DNA of 64,000 nucleotides from Linum tenue. Lineage: Eukaryota; Streptophyta; Magnoliopsida; Malpighiales; Linaceae. The stretch spans positions 55,562,963 to 55,626,962 of the forward strand of contig CAMGYJ010000008.1 of assembly GCA_946122785.1 (NCBI GenBank). Reading direction: 5' to 3'. A model generated the notes under the pieces. The model did not search any database, was not told where the DNA came from, and was given only the letters and a program-made list of their open reading frames with translations. Position 1 is the stretch's first letter. The number at the start of each line of letters is the position of its first letter. This document shows, piece by piece, positions 35,831 to 49,373 of this stretch. The position numbers and the translations under genes are program-made.

Positions 35831-37722
35831 GCATAAATAAAATGATAATGACGTAGATGAAAATGTTGATAACATATTGCGTTAATAATTCAACAAGATA
35901 TAGTTAATAAAGACGTAGTAAAAAGGTATATAAATATTAATAAGCTCATTGTTTGTCATAAACTCTAGGTGCAGCTGCTTTCTTCTTCTCCATCGTCTTA
36001 CTAAGCACTACAGGCTTACACGTTGTATTAATGGTAAGCGGCATATTGTGGATCACTACCAAAAATTATAAATAGCATATAAATATATTAATAACCTGTG
36101 TTTGAACAACGGAAAATGTTAATAACATAAAACGAAACATTAATAATGCAATTTCACAAAGTCACAAACAAAACCTAAATTGATGAAAATGTATCACTTT
36201 TTTGTGTGGTTTTATACTAGTGGTAAGAAAAAAAATCATGAATAACATACATGTTATTTGATAATGCGGGATGAGAAATGTGCAAATATAGAACAAATCG
36301 TTACAAATACAAAACAAACTTTAACCATCGTCCTTGGAAATTTTAAAAACCACTGCGACATAATTTTCAAATGAACTTTACTGATAGTGTCGTGTTACCA
36401 ACAAAAAGATTGACAATGGCGACAAGCACATTACTGATAGTGTCGTGTTAAATATTACTAACTGAAAAAAACCTCGTTAATAACAAGCATGTTAATGATT
36501 GATTATATAACAGGTAAATGTTAATACCCGCAGAAGAAACGTTAATAACGCCGTCCTAAACTGTTGATGAAACGATATTCAACATATTGGGTAAACATAT
36601 TGACCATCACCATTCAGAAGATTACAAATCATTCAACCTTAAATTGTTATTAAACTGCATAAGTAAAAAAAAAACCTAAGAACCCATTAAACAAAACTTA
36701 CCAATAGCATATAAAATAAACATCAACGCAAAACCCTACACCCACGCAATGTCAAAACCTACACCCACGCAAGGCCAGGAAAACCCTTACAGACGACATA
36801 AAATGTGGACACAAAAATCACCTTGAACGCCGCCGTCGAGAGATCAGGGATCGACGACGAAATGGATAGGAACGAGAACAACGCTAGTGACGCTGGATGG
36901 GAAGGCCTTCACGATAGTGACGCCGGACAAGTAGGACTACACCGCTAGTGACGCCGGATGGGGAGTAAAACTACCTTCTCAAACTTACGCCGGAGAATGT
37001 GAGCGATCGACTTGTCCGACGGCGGAAACTGAAGCTAGGGTTCGGCTTTGGTGGAAACGGAAGCTAGTTTAGGTGTTGCGGAGAGCAGAAGGGACGTCGG
37101 AGAACGCAACCGAAGGGAACGCCAGAGAACACAGATTGACGAAAACGTTGACATGGACGGTTTGGCTGGGAGGGAGAAAAAATATTGGACGTGGGTTTAG
37201 GGTTAGCTATTTGCGTTTTTAAATTATTTATAATTCCCTAAATACCCTTAACAACTAATTAATTAATAACTCCTCCTAACTACCAAAATTTGCAGCAACC
37301 AATCACAACGCTTTAAGATCCTCCTTAAAAAAAGAGTTTAAGGACCTGAACTTGGAAGATTAAGGGAAATAGTGAATTTACTCCTCACTTGCTCCCCTAC
37401 TACTATTACGAACTAATCAAATGGAGTAAATTCATTGGAAATGGCATTTACCCCAAATTTTGCACCCCTCTATTTACACCTCTAGCCAAACGTAGTGTGA
37501 GTGAAGACTTCTTTTTGGCGGATGCAACCTTCTGATCTTGTGCTTCGTTATCAACGGGCACGAGCACGAGAGAGAAGACCATGAATAGAACCCGCCGTGC
37601 CCCGCTTCTTTCCCTGTGCATTATTCACACAGCACAAGTTACTTCATACTTCTTTTCTTCACCACCACGAAGTGATTACAAATTTACAATGAAAGCTTTA
37701 GGAGCAAATTCCGACATTAAGA

Positions 37723-40700
37723 CTAGTGAAGACTTTGACTCACTCTTTCATTGTTAAACAAATCCTCTGCAACCGCTTCCATTTGCTTTCGCTTTTTCTC
37801 TTCTTTCAACGCCGCTTGGACCTCTGTACTATCATAGCTGGACTCTCTATCAACATAAACAGCAGGCATATAAATAACAGCATTATAAAGGTGATATAAA
37901 AAAAGGCAACTCATTTTGTGACACATGAGAAAGAAGTCTTTTTACTTGTAAGGATCTCTTGAGAATGGAATCAGATTGCTAAAGCTATTCCCTGACTGGA
38001 TACACTTCTGTAAGAAATGAATACATATCAGCATTCATTATTCCCATAAATTCATCAATCAAGAACTTTCAAATTCCAGGAAGAAAAATAGATGGAAGCT
38101 GAGCAACAGCTGAAGGAAATTGCTAGCTGCATAATCTCAGTTTCAGAGTCCATAGCCAGTACCAGGGTTCCTCCTTTGCAAGTGGAAACCAAAAAGTCCC
38201 TTCGAGACTGAGGTGGCAGGAATGCAGGAATGCAAAGAGCTCATAGAAACTGAGAGGCTTGAGGCCATAGCTATACTGAAATAAATAAAAAGTTCCACTA
38301 CCTTTCTGAAGCATTTGAAGTTTGGAACTTCACTTCCTTTAGCTGAACTGGCTTCAGCAGCTGATAAATTCGAACCTCTAACTATCAATACTTGGCTGTA
38401 AATGATATCTGAATTTCCATCGTCACAATCAACCTTTTCTATTTTTGTTGTCATGCTTGCATCGTCATGACGTGCAGAGCGCACCGTATATGTCTCCTCC
38501 AATCTTTTGGCAGTACAATTAAACAGAGCTAATGCCTCTTTGTTCTCCGATTCTGAAGCAACTTTGCTGCTGAGAATATTGGCGTCAGGAGGAACTGATG
38601 TTGCCATTTCAGCTTCTACTTCTGTATCAGAATCTGCTACTATTGTCTCATCCGTGGTGGATGACAATGATACATGCACTGCAATGAAATGAATGGTTCG
38701 AGAACACATATGAAAAGCTGCAACTTGTAAAGCATTGCAAAATAAATTAACAGACTTCTCGGATAAATGTTCTACTGTGTAAATGTTAACATGAGCATAA
38801 GAACACAGCCAAAACTTGTTCCCCTATCTTGAAGCTGTTCTTCTGGGCCCAGCTTCAGGAGTCACAGTTCTGTCAACTAGCAAGATAATGTAAGGTAGCC
38901 AGGATTCCCCGCAGATGGAAATAGTTGTTCAGCACAAACTAATATCAGTCTTGCATGACATTTTTCTAGTAGTCACGTCAATTACAGTATTACAAAGGGG
39001 GTAGACATTGAAATTTCAGAATGTAAATATCTAATAGGCAAGACAAGGGTATATAGTCATACGGCACTGATTGCTGAGGTAAAAGAACGCGGTGCCTGAT
39101 CTTGATACTAGGTACCGTACACGAGGACCACATTTTGGTTCAATGCATGGAAGATAACATATTGAGATTTCCTTAGCTGGTGCACTTTAGCAACACCCAC
39201 TGGTTTAGAACAAGCGAATACCATTCACAAGAGAAATGAGTATACTGACCAGTTGGTTGTGTTAACACCGACAGATCTAGATGTCCAGACAGAATAGCAC
39301 ACAACAGATCCATCTCGTCCACTCTAGAATATGAACTAAGCTCAGTGATGTCATCAAACTTGTGGGCTGATGCTTTAGTGGTAACACATACAGCCCTACT
39401 TCTACCTCCACAATCCACAACCTACAAAAAATAATCAATGTGTTTTAGTTATTCAGCAACGAAGGCCACAATATATAAGAACCAAGAAATATCCAAGCAA
39501 ATGGTCAGATGTCAGTTTAGCTAACTGGTTTCAGCATGCTTAAGAACCTACTTGGTTTCTTAAAATTGGCATCCTTTTCAACACCAAACACTTCTATTTA
39601 TTCAGTTCAAATATACAACCATTTTTTATTCCACTAAAATTTACATAAAGCAACCAATCGTGCTAGGAAGTTTATAATGACATCAAGTCTAAGTTCTGAC
39701 ATCTTAGTAAATAAGTGGCATGCAAAAGCTGAAAAGTCTCACATTTTGCAACCAAGTCTTGGCAGACTGATGAATTTTCATAACCAACAAACTTAATAGT
39801 AAAAAGAGTTTGTAGTTTAACTGTCATTGAGTGCTTTGTTAACAGGAATTCCTAAGAAACGCAAGACTATGATCCAGTTCATCACTTGAACATAGGTCCC
39901 ACGATAAGCTCCAAAGCAAACATTATTTTTTAGACATCAAACTCCACTTTTCAAGATAAGGATGTGTGCATTACTCTATTTCTTCGACTAAATGAGCGGC
40001 TTAGCTTTGATCCCATGCGAGATCAATGAAACACATATTTCTAGACAGACAATATCAAAAAGATTCTTGTGCTGATTCTTATGTATGGAAGCCTTGTGAC
40101 CAACAAACACTAAAAAAGTAGTCAGAGCAGACGAGAGACGGGAGATCTTGGTCCAATTAATGATATTATCAAAGGGTGCTACATCCTTATCATGCCTCAG
40201 TAAACATGAGACCACGATGACATATCCATCATCACGTCCGGATATTCAATCAAAGCCATCAAATCCAGTCTACAAAACAATACTTCAAAAGAATCATTTA
40301 GATTCAGAAATGCTTTAGGCATATCATGATAGTAAGGATGGGGAAAACTAACTTGGCTATTTGAACAAAATTCTTCGACTGAAGCTGTCTTTGCACCAGC
40401 TACTTCCAATAGAGCAGGTAGTCTATCCTCGAACAGATACTGCAGAAGGATTAAGAGTTAACATATATCAAGAGAACAAATAGAGGTTGGAAAGAGTGAT
40501 GATTGATGAACCATCCCAAAGTTTTGGAAAGCTCATTGCAATGTCTCACCATCTGTCTCGGATCCAGTATAAAACTGTATCCTACCAAGCATTTTGAACG
40601 AGTGATTGAGTCTACTAGTTGGACTGAGACTCCTTCCACTGCCACCGTCGGAACATTACTGCCAGCAAAATTCAATTAAACAGGGTCAAGAAGAATACTT

Positions 40701-43700
40701 AGAAGCATGTACTGATAGCTAAAACCAACAAGAAAAGATTATACTTACGAGCTCCAACTAGGAATCTCTGATCCAATACATTTTTCTCCAAGCAACTAAA
40801 CATACATCAAAAGATTAATAATATGGTAGGCACTCCACACCCACAAACATTCTTCTGTACAATATGCATACTAAAAATGTGGAAAAAACCAGTTACATGA
40901 AACAAGCATATAAGCAAAACTGCAAATGTGTTTGGAAATCATTGAACATTTGTAGGCATTTCAGGATATATCAAGAGGATAAAATATTGCTGATACCCTT
41001 CCCGCTAATGATGACCCTTATTCTGTGTCCGTGGGTTAGAAACTTTCAGAAGAAATGAGGAAACATGATGAGAGACTTTCTATTACCACTCTGATAGTTC
41101 ATCATACATTGGACATAACTAACTGAGATCACCTCCTTCTAGAATTTTCTAGAAAATAAAATTTCTCCTGGGGCATTTGCAGGTTTTAAAGCCATTAACT
41201 TGTTATGATAATAAGCAAGTGTGCCTTATACAACATGGGTAAAGTGAATGAAGAACTCTTATATGCAAGACAACACCTGTGCTTTGATAGATCACAGACA
41301 TTATTCATCTAGTAGGGTGATTTTCATTGGCAACAACTGCAGAAGATGCTATGATTTCCATTCTGATACCACTAGTGAATTAGGTAAATCGAAGTAGTTT
41401 CCTTGCTTTCTTCACGGGCTATTGCTTAACTATTAATGTCACTGCTTAATGCTATCAGGTTCAGAGTAGTATCAAACTTGGAAGAAGCATTGCATATGCA
41501 TTACCTCCAGCCAGCTCATGAGCATAATTGGTTTTTTTGCCACAATAGCATCAATCAGAGGTTCACTCACTGGCGCGAGCTGATCAGTTAGTACATGTGT
41601 GCACTCATCGCTTAACTCAATAGTGGTACAGGCACCTATAGTATGAGTGCATAAATTCATTAGTATTTTTATCATATAGCTTCCACGGTTGTCAGAAACC
41701 AAGTAAAAAAAACAGATAACTAGCCAACGAAAACATGATGAGTCTTGGCCATAGTAATAGATGCAGCTTCATAGATCGACAGTCAAACAATTGCTGCTGT
41801 CCAGCTTAACACTGCACCGAAACCAATAAATTATCTTGGCAAATGGAATCAGAATAAGCATCGTTTTTACTTTCATATTATTCCATTTATTTCCTTATGA
41901 CGTATCCTAACTGCTAAATCAGATGTCACTTCTTTCACTTTATGGTTTTTGCAAGTACTACATGCTGGAGTCTTTAACTGCATCAAACAGTTATCTTTCC
42001 ATGGATAGAATATCTGACCCAATGATAGCAGATCTAAGAGGATCCAATACCCAAACTTCACAATTGAAATCTACTTCCAACAACTAGCATGAGAACAGCC
42101 TTAATCCACTATTTGCCCACATTACTGACAAATGAAATTTTAGGCGATTGAAAGAACATGTTTATACTACGACAACTATGTACACTTTAACATCTCCCTG
42201 TTTTCCATGTTACAAAAGGGGAGGCAAAGGTCAAAAGAGCAAAAGCAACAGTTTCCATATGAAAGACAAATTACTACAAAGTTTCTCCCGAAAGCAGGGT
42301 TGTATGAAACAGATAGTTATTTTATTTCTAAAACCCACTCTATAGACCACTGATAACAATCGCTTTTGAATCCATTTAGTAACCAAGCAGTGCACACAAG
42401 GGTAGAACTTCGAAAAAGGAAAACAGTTAACTTTATTTCATGGCCTGGAAGAAATAAAATTATGACCTTCAATCTGAAAGGGCAGAGGCACTAACCAATT
42501 GATGACACTTTGCCTCGAACAGCAAGGGGCTCAGAACAGAGCATATTATAAAAGACGAAGGGGACAAAAGAAAACCTGCAAGATTTCATTGAAAAAGAAT
42601 AATTATTTACCAGGCATCAACAAGGCAGAGGTGTAGTGACACCATGGAAAACACCCAGACACCCAGAGAAAAGGTAAAAATAGTCTGGACTAGCTAAGGA
42701 TTCCGAAATACCTATACGCTGCATTACCAGTTCCAAAGCAAACCACGTCCCCGTCTTTTAAAGTGGTTTCTTTGCTGGGTAGCTCATGAACCTTTTCATT
42801 AGACGCATGGTTCTTGTTGATGAATGTACCATACTTTGAACTGTCTTTAATCCTAACACGAGATAATATGTTGGATCCTCCGGGAAGTCTACTCATTGAA
42901 ATCATTTCATCAACAATGATTTCTGCATGGACCCTTGAAACTCCTTTGTCTTTGCTGATTACTATATCACAACCTAGCAAAAGAAACGGGTCATTGTATG
43001 ACTGACAATCATGACAGTTGCGGGAAGTGATATTTTAAAGGATAAACATCAGAGTGCCAGAATGTAGCTACTTTCATCTTCGAAATTGAGTACTGGTGAG
43101 ACAAATTAAGCGAAATGCGAAAGTCAAGACTTAGCATTCAAATCCAGAAGTTTAAACCCATCTTAATTTTCTTCATTCATTCACTACCCAACCACTTTCA
43201 CAACCACCTTAAACATTCGAGGTGAAAGTCTACCTATCGATCTTAAGCATCCCAACCTTCCAATCTGGTCAGCACCTTTCATCGCAGTGTGTGCATTCAC
43301 TCTTTACAATAACAGGATACCTAACTCCTAAGAAATACGATCTAGGGCAACAAAAATCAAATAACTGAAACGAGAAAAGAGAAACCAAGCCATGATAGAA
43401 CAATTAAATTAAACTTCAGAAGAAAGAAAAAAAAAACAATCTGAGACAATGAAATGGCACCTTTGCGGCCAACTTTGTAGGTTCCCTTTCTATAGATGTA
43501 GTATTTTTCTTCACCTGTAGCAGAAAGTCCCAATATCAGAAGCAAGAAGATACCATACATCAATTTGTCACCCAATTAAAAAAGTGACCTCCAAACCCCT
43601 CACTTTGGGTTCATCAGAAGACTTGCGAGTTGGAACTGGAACAGAATAGTTAATACATTTTGATTTGTTTAGGTCCCCTAAACTACAGACCTAGGCCAGG

Positions 43701-43814
43701 GTCAAGTTTGGATTCTCAGAAACGTGAAGAGTTCTCAGTAGTTTCAAAAGGGGAAAATGAAAAGGAGGGGCGATTACCGGAGTGAGGATCAACCGGGAAA
43801 AGACTCCAGACCAT
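37723..43814 (-). CDS. NBS1: NBS1 (Nijmegen breakage syndrome 1) homologue, 12 exons
   Basis: NBS1 is the sensor subunit of the nuclear MRE11-RAD50-NBS1 complex that detects DNA double-strand breaks and recruits ATM. Exons on the minus strand: 43778-43814, 43461-43514, 42712-42973, 42496-42575, 41505-41635, 40749-40795, 40550-40658, 40353-40439, 39250-39421, 38302-38678, 37946-38007, 37723-37846. All introns are GT-AG and the sum is 1542 nt (513 residues), in frame throughout. The start MVWSLFPVDPHSGEEKYY is the conserved plant NBS1 N-terminus. An FHA domain follows (VGRKGCDIVIS, KGVSRVHAE, SKYGTFIN), then BRCT sequence (ELSDECTHVLTDQLAPVSEP, IVAKKPIMLMSWLE; second part from exon 7). The acidic middle is poorly conserved. 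The C-terminus keeps the MRE11-binding-like NFKCFRK and the ATM-binding-like AVAEDLFNN. The nearest upstream element is a hAT MITE at 44.0 kb. Confidence 0.9.
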
Positions 43815-44020
43815 TGTCGCTTCAGAAACAGAGACCGGCGGCCGGCACTGGTTAGCTTGTGTTAAGCGTGAGTGAGAAGGAGACTATCAGTTCGGTGATT
43901 GTAAAAGAAACATCGGAAAGCTTTAATGGGGCGCGCCAATTCACGGTAATGGGTCTTTCTGTCTTTCACTTGGTTTATGAACAATTTTTCTGTGTTTCTT
44001 AAACCCTGCTATATAGAGGT

Positions 44021-44717
44021 TAGGGGTTTTCAAACGGATTGGTTACCGTGGTAACCGTTTTAACCAGTAGTATTTGATTTGGTTAATTTGAATAATTGAT
44101 TTGGTTTAATTTGATTAAATTTTTTAGCTTGTTTGATTTGGGTGGTTTGATTTGGTTTCAGACACTTCTAACCAATAAAATCAAATTAATCAATTAAGTA
44201 ATTAGCTATATATCTATTATATATTATATAAACATAATACTTTACATAAGAAATCAACAACCAACAACCAAACGTTGCTCTATTTAGACTCACGAAAAAT
44301 AAAAGCTCAATATTGTTCTAATGTTGCATATTTGTTTTTGTAGAATGTAAACCACAACATATATACGGTCTAATTTAGATAAAAACTCATAAATTATATT
44401 GAAAAGTAAGATAATTGTATTAGAGGTTTGTGCTTATGTTAAAGATTAACTAAAATCATATGTTGAATTTTGTATTTTATTCATTATATAAAATTCAAAT
44501 AGATGCATTAATCGGAAAATTTTCTCACTTAATGAGAATGTGATATTATATTCGTTAATCTGGTTAACCAATTAACCAAACCGATTAAACTTTAGTTTGG
44601 TTAATTTAGTTATAGTATTAGTTTGGACGGTTTAGTTATGATATTGTATTCCATGGTTAATAGAATTTAGTCTTATTTGGTTTGGTAATTATCATGATAA
44701 CCATTTGAACACCCCTA
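44021..44717. mobile_element. 697-bp hAT-type MITE, perfect 8-bp TSD
   Basis: ATAGAGGT flanks both sides (44013-44020 and 44718-44725). The ends are TAGGGGTTTTCAAACGG and, reverse-complemented, TAGGGGTGTTCAAATGG. It is AT-rich and noncoding. It lies about 200 bases upstream of the NBS1 start codon, so it may sit in or near that promoter. Confidence 0.9.
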
Positions 44718-44911
44718 ATAGAGGTGGTTTCAGAAAATAACTTTACACAAATTGGTAGGCAGTTTTTAGACGAGTAAAAAGATTGAATCACAATTAAATC
44801 AATTTTTTTTTAGAGAACACAATTAAATCATTTTTGTCACAAAATAGCATACCATTGGTTTTTACAATATGTTTTTAGTAGTAGCTATCAACTTTTGATT
44901 TGTATTGCAGT

Positions 44912-45343
44912 TAGGGGGTGGGCATTCCCCCAAACCTCAAACCGAATTATAATTCGGTTTGGTTCGGAATTTCACAAAACCGAATTTATGAGGCTACAGG
45001 CTACTTGTATTTTCTCGCTTTTAAATTATTTTTTACCCTTAATATAAACAATATATATGCAATTATATGCATCATCAATGATAAAATCAAATATTTCAAC
45101 ACATAAAGTCATTAAACACTAACACAATTCAAATATTTAAGTTTAAAATAATTACAAACATAAAAATCCACCATTTGGAACTTGCAAGTATAGTAATTCG
45201 GTTTTCGGTCGAAATTGCGGAATTTTAGTTCGGTTGAAAGAACCCTGATTTCCGAAATATCCATATTTCCCTTTCGAACCGAATAGCATTTTTCGATTTT
45301 GGTTCAGTTCGGTTCAGGTTTACCAACCGGTTGCCCACCCCTA
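44912..45343. mobile_element. 432-bp hAT-type MITE, 8-bp TSD
   Basis: The ends are TAGGGGGTGGGCA and, reverse-complemented, TAGGGGTGGGCAACC. Flanks ATTGCAGT (44904-44911) and ATTGCAAT (45344-45351) differ at one base. GGTTCGGTT-type repeats make the ends palindromic. Confidence 0.85.
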
Positions 45344-45479
45344 ATTGCAATATCTACATCCATACTTTTTTTGTTGAAATCATCAACAATAATGAGAAAA
45401 TAGTGTGCGGCGACTTAGGGGTAGGGATTGTTCAAAAAAAAAAACTTAGGGTTAGGGAAACATACTTGCACCCCACCCC

Positions 45480-46730
45480 CCAAATATCGATTGGAGAAGT
45501 TCAATAGAATATAATAGCCAAACCTTTCGTTTTAAACAAAATAATAGTCAAACCTTTCAAAAAAATAAAATAATAGTTAAACTGTTAACCTTCTATCCGT
45601 TTGACTGTTAGTTAACTCTGACGTGAAAGAGTATTAAGTGAGCTGGATGATTTTTGCTTATGTGGCAAAAAATCAAGCGTTTGACTTTGCCAAGTGAATA
45701 TTACTATTCTTTTTATAATGAATTAGAAAATAAAATAAAACATTTGACCAAAGCAAACGCTTCCTCATCCTCAAAAATGGAATCCAAGAGCATTCCTTCC
45801 TTCTGAGCGCCTCAATGTTTAGGGCCACCCACAGCTACAAGGAAATCCCCGCCGGCGACGACATCTTGGGCCTGACTCTAGAGTGCACTGCGACCAGGCA
45901 AGACCATCTTTCACCATGCGAAACGAATCTCTACAATTAACATATCAGCTTGATGATGTCAGATTCCCCTGTTTCTTGCGCGGTGACTCTGACAGCTCTA
46001 GTTCTGCCAACGCTTCCGTACTCACATCGACGGACGTAAGTCGAGAGTATCCCAGCCGACCATCAGTTGCATGGCGAAAATCGATTCCAAGATCCCTAAA
46101 CACTAATTGAAGAATCTAGATCTATTCCTCCCTAAACACTAATTGGCTTTTTCTTGTGGGATTGGTTGGTCGAGTCTCTTCCTTCCCCTTTTCTGCATGG
46201 GTTGGGATTTCCTTTGGGATCGGCGAGTTGCTGCCTGTTTGATATCGATGTCGCAGAGATTGTCAAAGATGGGGAGTGGGCGTCGCCCGGTGGGAGCTTG
46301 AATCAGAGGCGGTAGAGTAGGGAATAGAGCAAGGGGAGGGATGTGATGAGGCTCGTCGATGAGCTCCTGAAGGAGAGCTATGGTGGGTGATGAGTTGGGT
46401 GTCGTCAGAGAGGGATTCGAAAAGAAAGAGAGTGACAGTCGAATGGACATATTGAAATAGAGAGATAAGTTGCCTTTTATTTTATTTTTCTTTTAATATA
46501 AAATTAATTATAAAAGAATAGTAATATCCACATGGCAAAGTCAAATGTTTGATTTTTTGCCACATAAGCAAAATTCATCCAGCTCACTTGATATTTTTCC
46601 ACGTCAGAGTCAACTAACGGTCAAACGGATGGAAAATTAACGGTTTGGATATTATTTTGTTTTTTTAAAGGTTTGGCTATTATTTTGTTTAGAACAATAA
46701 TGTTTAGTTATTATGTTTATCCAATATTCG
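45480..46730. mobile_element. Pack-MULE-like element, about 240-bp inverted ends
   Basis: 45500-45740 and the reverse complement of 46475-46725 match over about 240 bases (AAACAAAATAATAG, GTTAACTCTGACGTG, TGGCAAAAAATCAA). The middle, 45770-46450, has much higher GC content and long open frames on both strands, like captured gene DNA. Its translations (for example KEIPAGDDILGLTLECTA at about 45842) match no family I recognise. Target duplication unclear. Confidence 0.6.
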
Positions 46731-46859
46731 TAATTATGTTATTAGAGAAAGGAAATCGTGAGTGTTTAGTTCGTAAACAAGCATCGCAGTGTGTGGTTTC
46801 ACACTTAGTTTTTTTTAAGTGTTGAAAAATTGCATTTTCTTCTCAGAAGGGAGCCCAAA

Positions 46860-48256
46860 CTTGGAATGCTAAAGTTCTTACGCATTTATGTTGATACTTT
46901 GTACAGTTGTGCCTCCTTATTTTTCATGTCGAAGAGGTCTATGTAGTATATGTCATCTCTTAACTTACCCCTCCCAATCCGCTTCCTTGAAGGTACGTCC
47001 TGAAGTATACAAAAATAATGCAAAAAGATCAAGGCGACGTTATGATCTTGAGAAACTTTACTCACTAATAATAGGTTTCACTTGAAGTTTGGTACGCTCA
47101 TTGCATCCTGAGTCTATAGTCCATTCTTGATGTAAGAATTTCTTACAAGTCATGTTGAGTCCAAGTGTTCTAGACTTAGGAGAGCCCTTTGAAAAGCTCC
47201 CACAACCAAGAAATTTCATGAGTTAATGGTATTTTTTCATTGATAGTCCAAGAACATGGTTGTGTTATACTTCTGCAACATGACCTTGGGGCTACTATTG
47301 AGATCAACATATCCACGTTTGTTACTTCTATCTCCTAGTTTGTTACTTTTGGGAGTGTAGCCCGCCAACATGTAGCATCTCCCTTAATATGTCCAAGCTT
47401 GTTGTAATGACTGTAATTTGGTCATTCTTTGCCATCATTCTGACGTCACCACCATTACTTGCGACTGCATTTGCTTGATAAGTTGTTGCCTTCGAAATTG
47501 GTTTTCTGCTTGTTTTAATACTTGTTTATTTTTCATCCTCAACTACCATGTGACCTCCCCAACTATTGATGTTGGCTTGATGTTAAGTGCTTGGGAGCTT
47601 ACGATATAGAACGCTTCAAAAAATTCATTAGAAAGTCTAATAGTCTTGTATTTTCATTGATCTCCCTCACCCGCTTCTCAAGACCACTTGTGTTGTGGTT
47701 GGAAACACATGTCGGAAGCTGTGATATGGAGTTAGATTCCTCACACAACCTCCCTAGCTTCATATAATAAGCTAAGACATTGAGTTTCTCTTGTTGCGGG
47801 AGTGAGGTGGCTCACCTCAACTTGTAGGCACGAGGTGAACTACCTTTTTCGAATTGCTCTAGTAGAACACCCATATCTCACATGTTGATTTAGTGTATGG
47901 AAGCTGGTTCTCACCTCCTTGTCAATGGTGGTCTTGAGCCACCTTTTCACCATGGCGTCATAGTGAATCCAGGCTCTGAACTATTCATCTCCCTTAATTG
48001 GTTTTTATATAGTGACATCGACAAAGCCCATCTTGTGCTTTGTTAGAAAAGAGTTGGTCATTTTGCTTACCAAATCTTTGTAATGTTGATAAGTGAGTAG
48101 ATCATTTACAAAATATTTACTAGAATTGTTTTTGTTATGTAGACCGTACGCAGAAACTACCTCCTCTATTTTCATGGTGTTTACAATTGAACTCTCTTTT
48201 CTGTTTTGTTGGTTGCTTGTACTTGAGGTATGAAGATCACTCATTTTGTATTTCAC
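46860..48256 (-). pseudogene. Copia gag, protease and GAG-pre-integrase relic
   Basis: The minus strand starts at about 48250 (MSDLHTSSTSNQQNRKES). It continues with a UBN2-type gag: GDE, stop, FRAWIHYDAMVKRWLKTTID and RRLCEESNSISQLPT. A decayed zinc-knuckle segment (GRCYMLAGYTPKSN near 47360), the protease motif WTIDSGCNE near 47110 and the GAG-pre-integrase end LRDDIYYIDLFDMKNKE near 46920 follow. Integrase and RT are missing beyond about 46860. Many stops and frame changes. A weak primer-binding-like CGACATCAAAGCAT lies upstream at about 48305-48320 on the minus strand. Confidence 0.7.
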
Positions 48257-48552
48257 TCAAGAAAATAAACTAGGAGGAAAAAGGTTCGTAGGATTTTGAG
48301 AACATGCTTTGATGTCGTGTTGAACTATATATGGAATAATTTCTTATTAATTGAATTTGTTTCTCTCTTTCTTAGATAGATATATGAAAGCTAGATATCT
48401 ATATATACACATACTTACTTTACAGTAAAGAATAAGCAATTGCATATTGTTGGAATTGTAGTATGTGGTATAGAATCCATTATTGAACATCTCTCAACAA
48501 CTCGACTTATTAGGATCAATTGGTTCTTGACATGGTATCAGAGCCTTTGATG
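48257..48552 (+). repeat. LTR remnant with orphan tRNA-iMet primer binding site
   Basis: Plus-strand TGGTATCAGAGCC lies at 48534-48546 after a CA at about 48532, as at an LTR end. A short TGTTGGAATTGTAG stretch (about 48449) may be what is left of the LTR start. It belongs to an element older than the TRIM inserted directly after it. Confidence 0.55.
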
Positions 48553-49373
48553 CGATGTAAGCACACTAGCTCTCAAGAGAGTCCATTTCCAAGCATTCCA
48601 AGTGATGTTGAAATTGAAGAAGAAGGAAGTGCTTAGTTTGGCTAAGTGCGGAAACAACTTCAAGGTACCTACTTTGGACACTTATAGTTCATATCGAGAG
48701 TTATTCAAGGGAAGTTGGGAGTTGAGGTGAGAGTACAAGTCTTGCTAAAGATTGTAAAGGCAATGAATGAGAAGATTGAAACTTCCGGGACACCAATCGA
48801 GCAACATGAAGATCGTATGATGACCGCTTCAAAATCTACGATCAGACCATCAATTCCACGACCTTGGAATAGAAGGCTAGACGCTGGATTTGAACAATAG
48901 CATTCCACTCCACTAGCATCAATTCCAGGACCGTGGAATTGGAGGACTGACTGGGGAATTTGCCTGACGAGTTAAAATTACCTTTTGTCTTTAGGATTCT
49001 TTTCCTTTTTAGCTTTTTGTTTAGTTTTTGTTCCTCTAGACTAATAAAGGCTTTAAACTTCAGTTTTAGGTCAGACTTTGATGAATTGAAAAACCCTTTT
49101 GTTCATTGAGCGTTTTGCTTGTGAATTTTACTTTCTTCATTGGTGGACTCCAATCGCATTGAGTGTTGTCTCTGTATCAATCGAGTATTCCCTTGATTGT
49201 GGTCGAGCTTCTACCCTTATATTGATAGAGCCTTCTCCCAGGTGTGAGATTACACTTCAATTCCGCCCTATCCTTTTATTTTTCATGTTGTTGAGAAAAT
49301 ATAAAAAAAACCCTAAAAAGATTTCTGTTGCGCAACTTTGACAAGTGCGAGTGTCGGTTCCGTGCTTATATCA
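48553..49373 (+). repeat. 5' LTR of TRIM-like element
   Basis: It begins CGATGTAAGCAC (first base probably mutated from T) and ends TTATATCA immediately before the primer binding site. It contains AATAAAGG near 49041 as a possible polyadenylation signal. Confidence 0.75.

Larger units (their letters stand above)
33156..37330. mobile_element. About 4.2-kb inverted-repeat element full of TTAATAACG repeats
   Basis: The left end TTTAAGGAAGATCTTAAAC and the reverse complement of the right end TTTTAAGGAGGATCTTAAAG match. Just inside, both ends carry GC-rich, GTCGCC/CGACG-repetitive stretches (33364-33620 and 36810-37190), then AT-rich zones where TTAATAACG or TTAATAAT recurs many times (33720-34400 and 35840-36640). 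A Pack-MULE (34411-35830) sits in the middle. It encodes no recognisable transposase, so it is non-autonomous; the superfamily (Mutator-like is the best guess) is not certain and no clear target duplication was found. Confidence 0.55.

Noticed and set aside
32239..37490. Larger outer element suggested by GGGGTGCAAATT-like phrases at both sides
   Set aside because: The similarity is short and inexact and no consistent end or duplication could be found.
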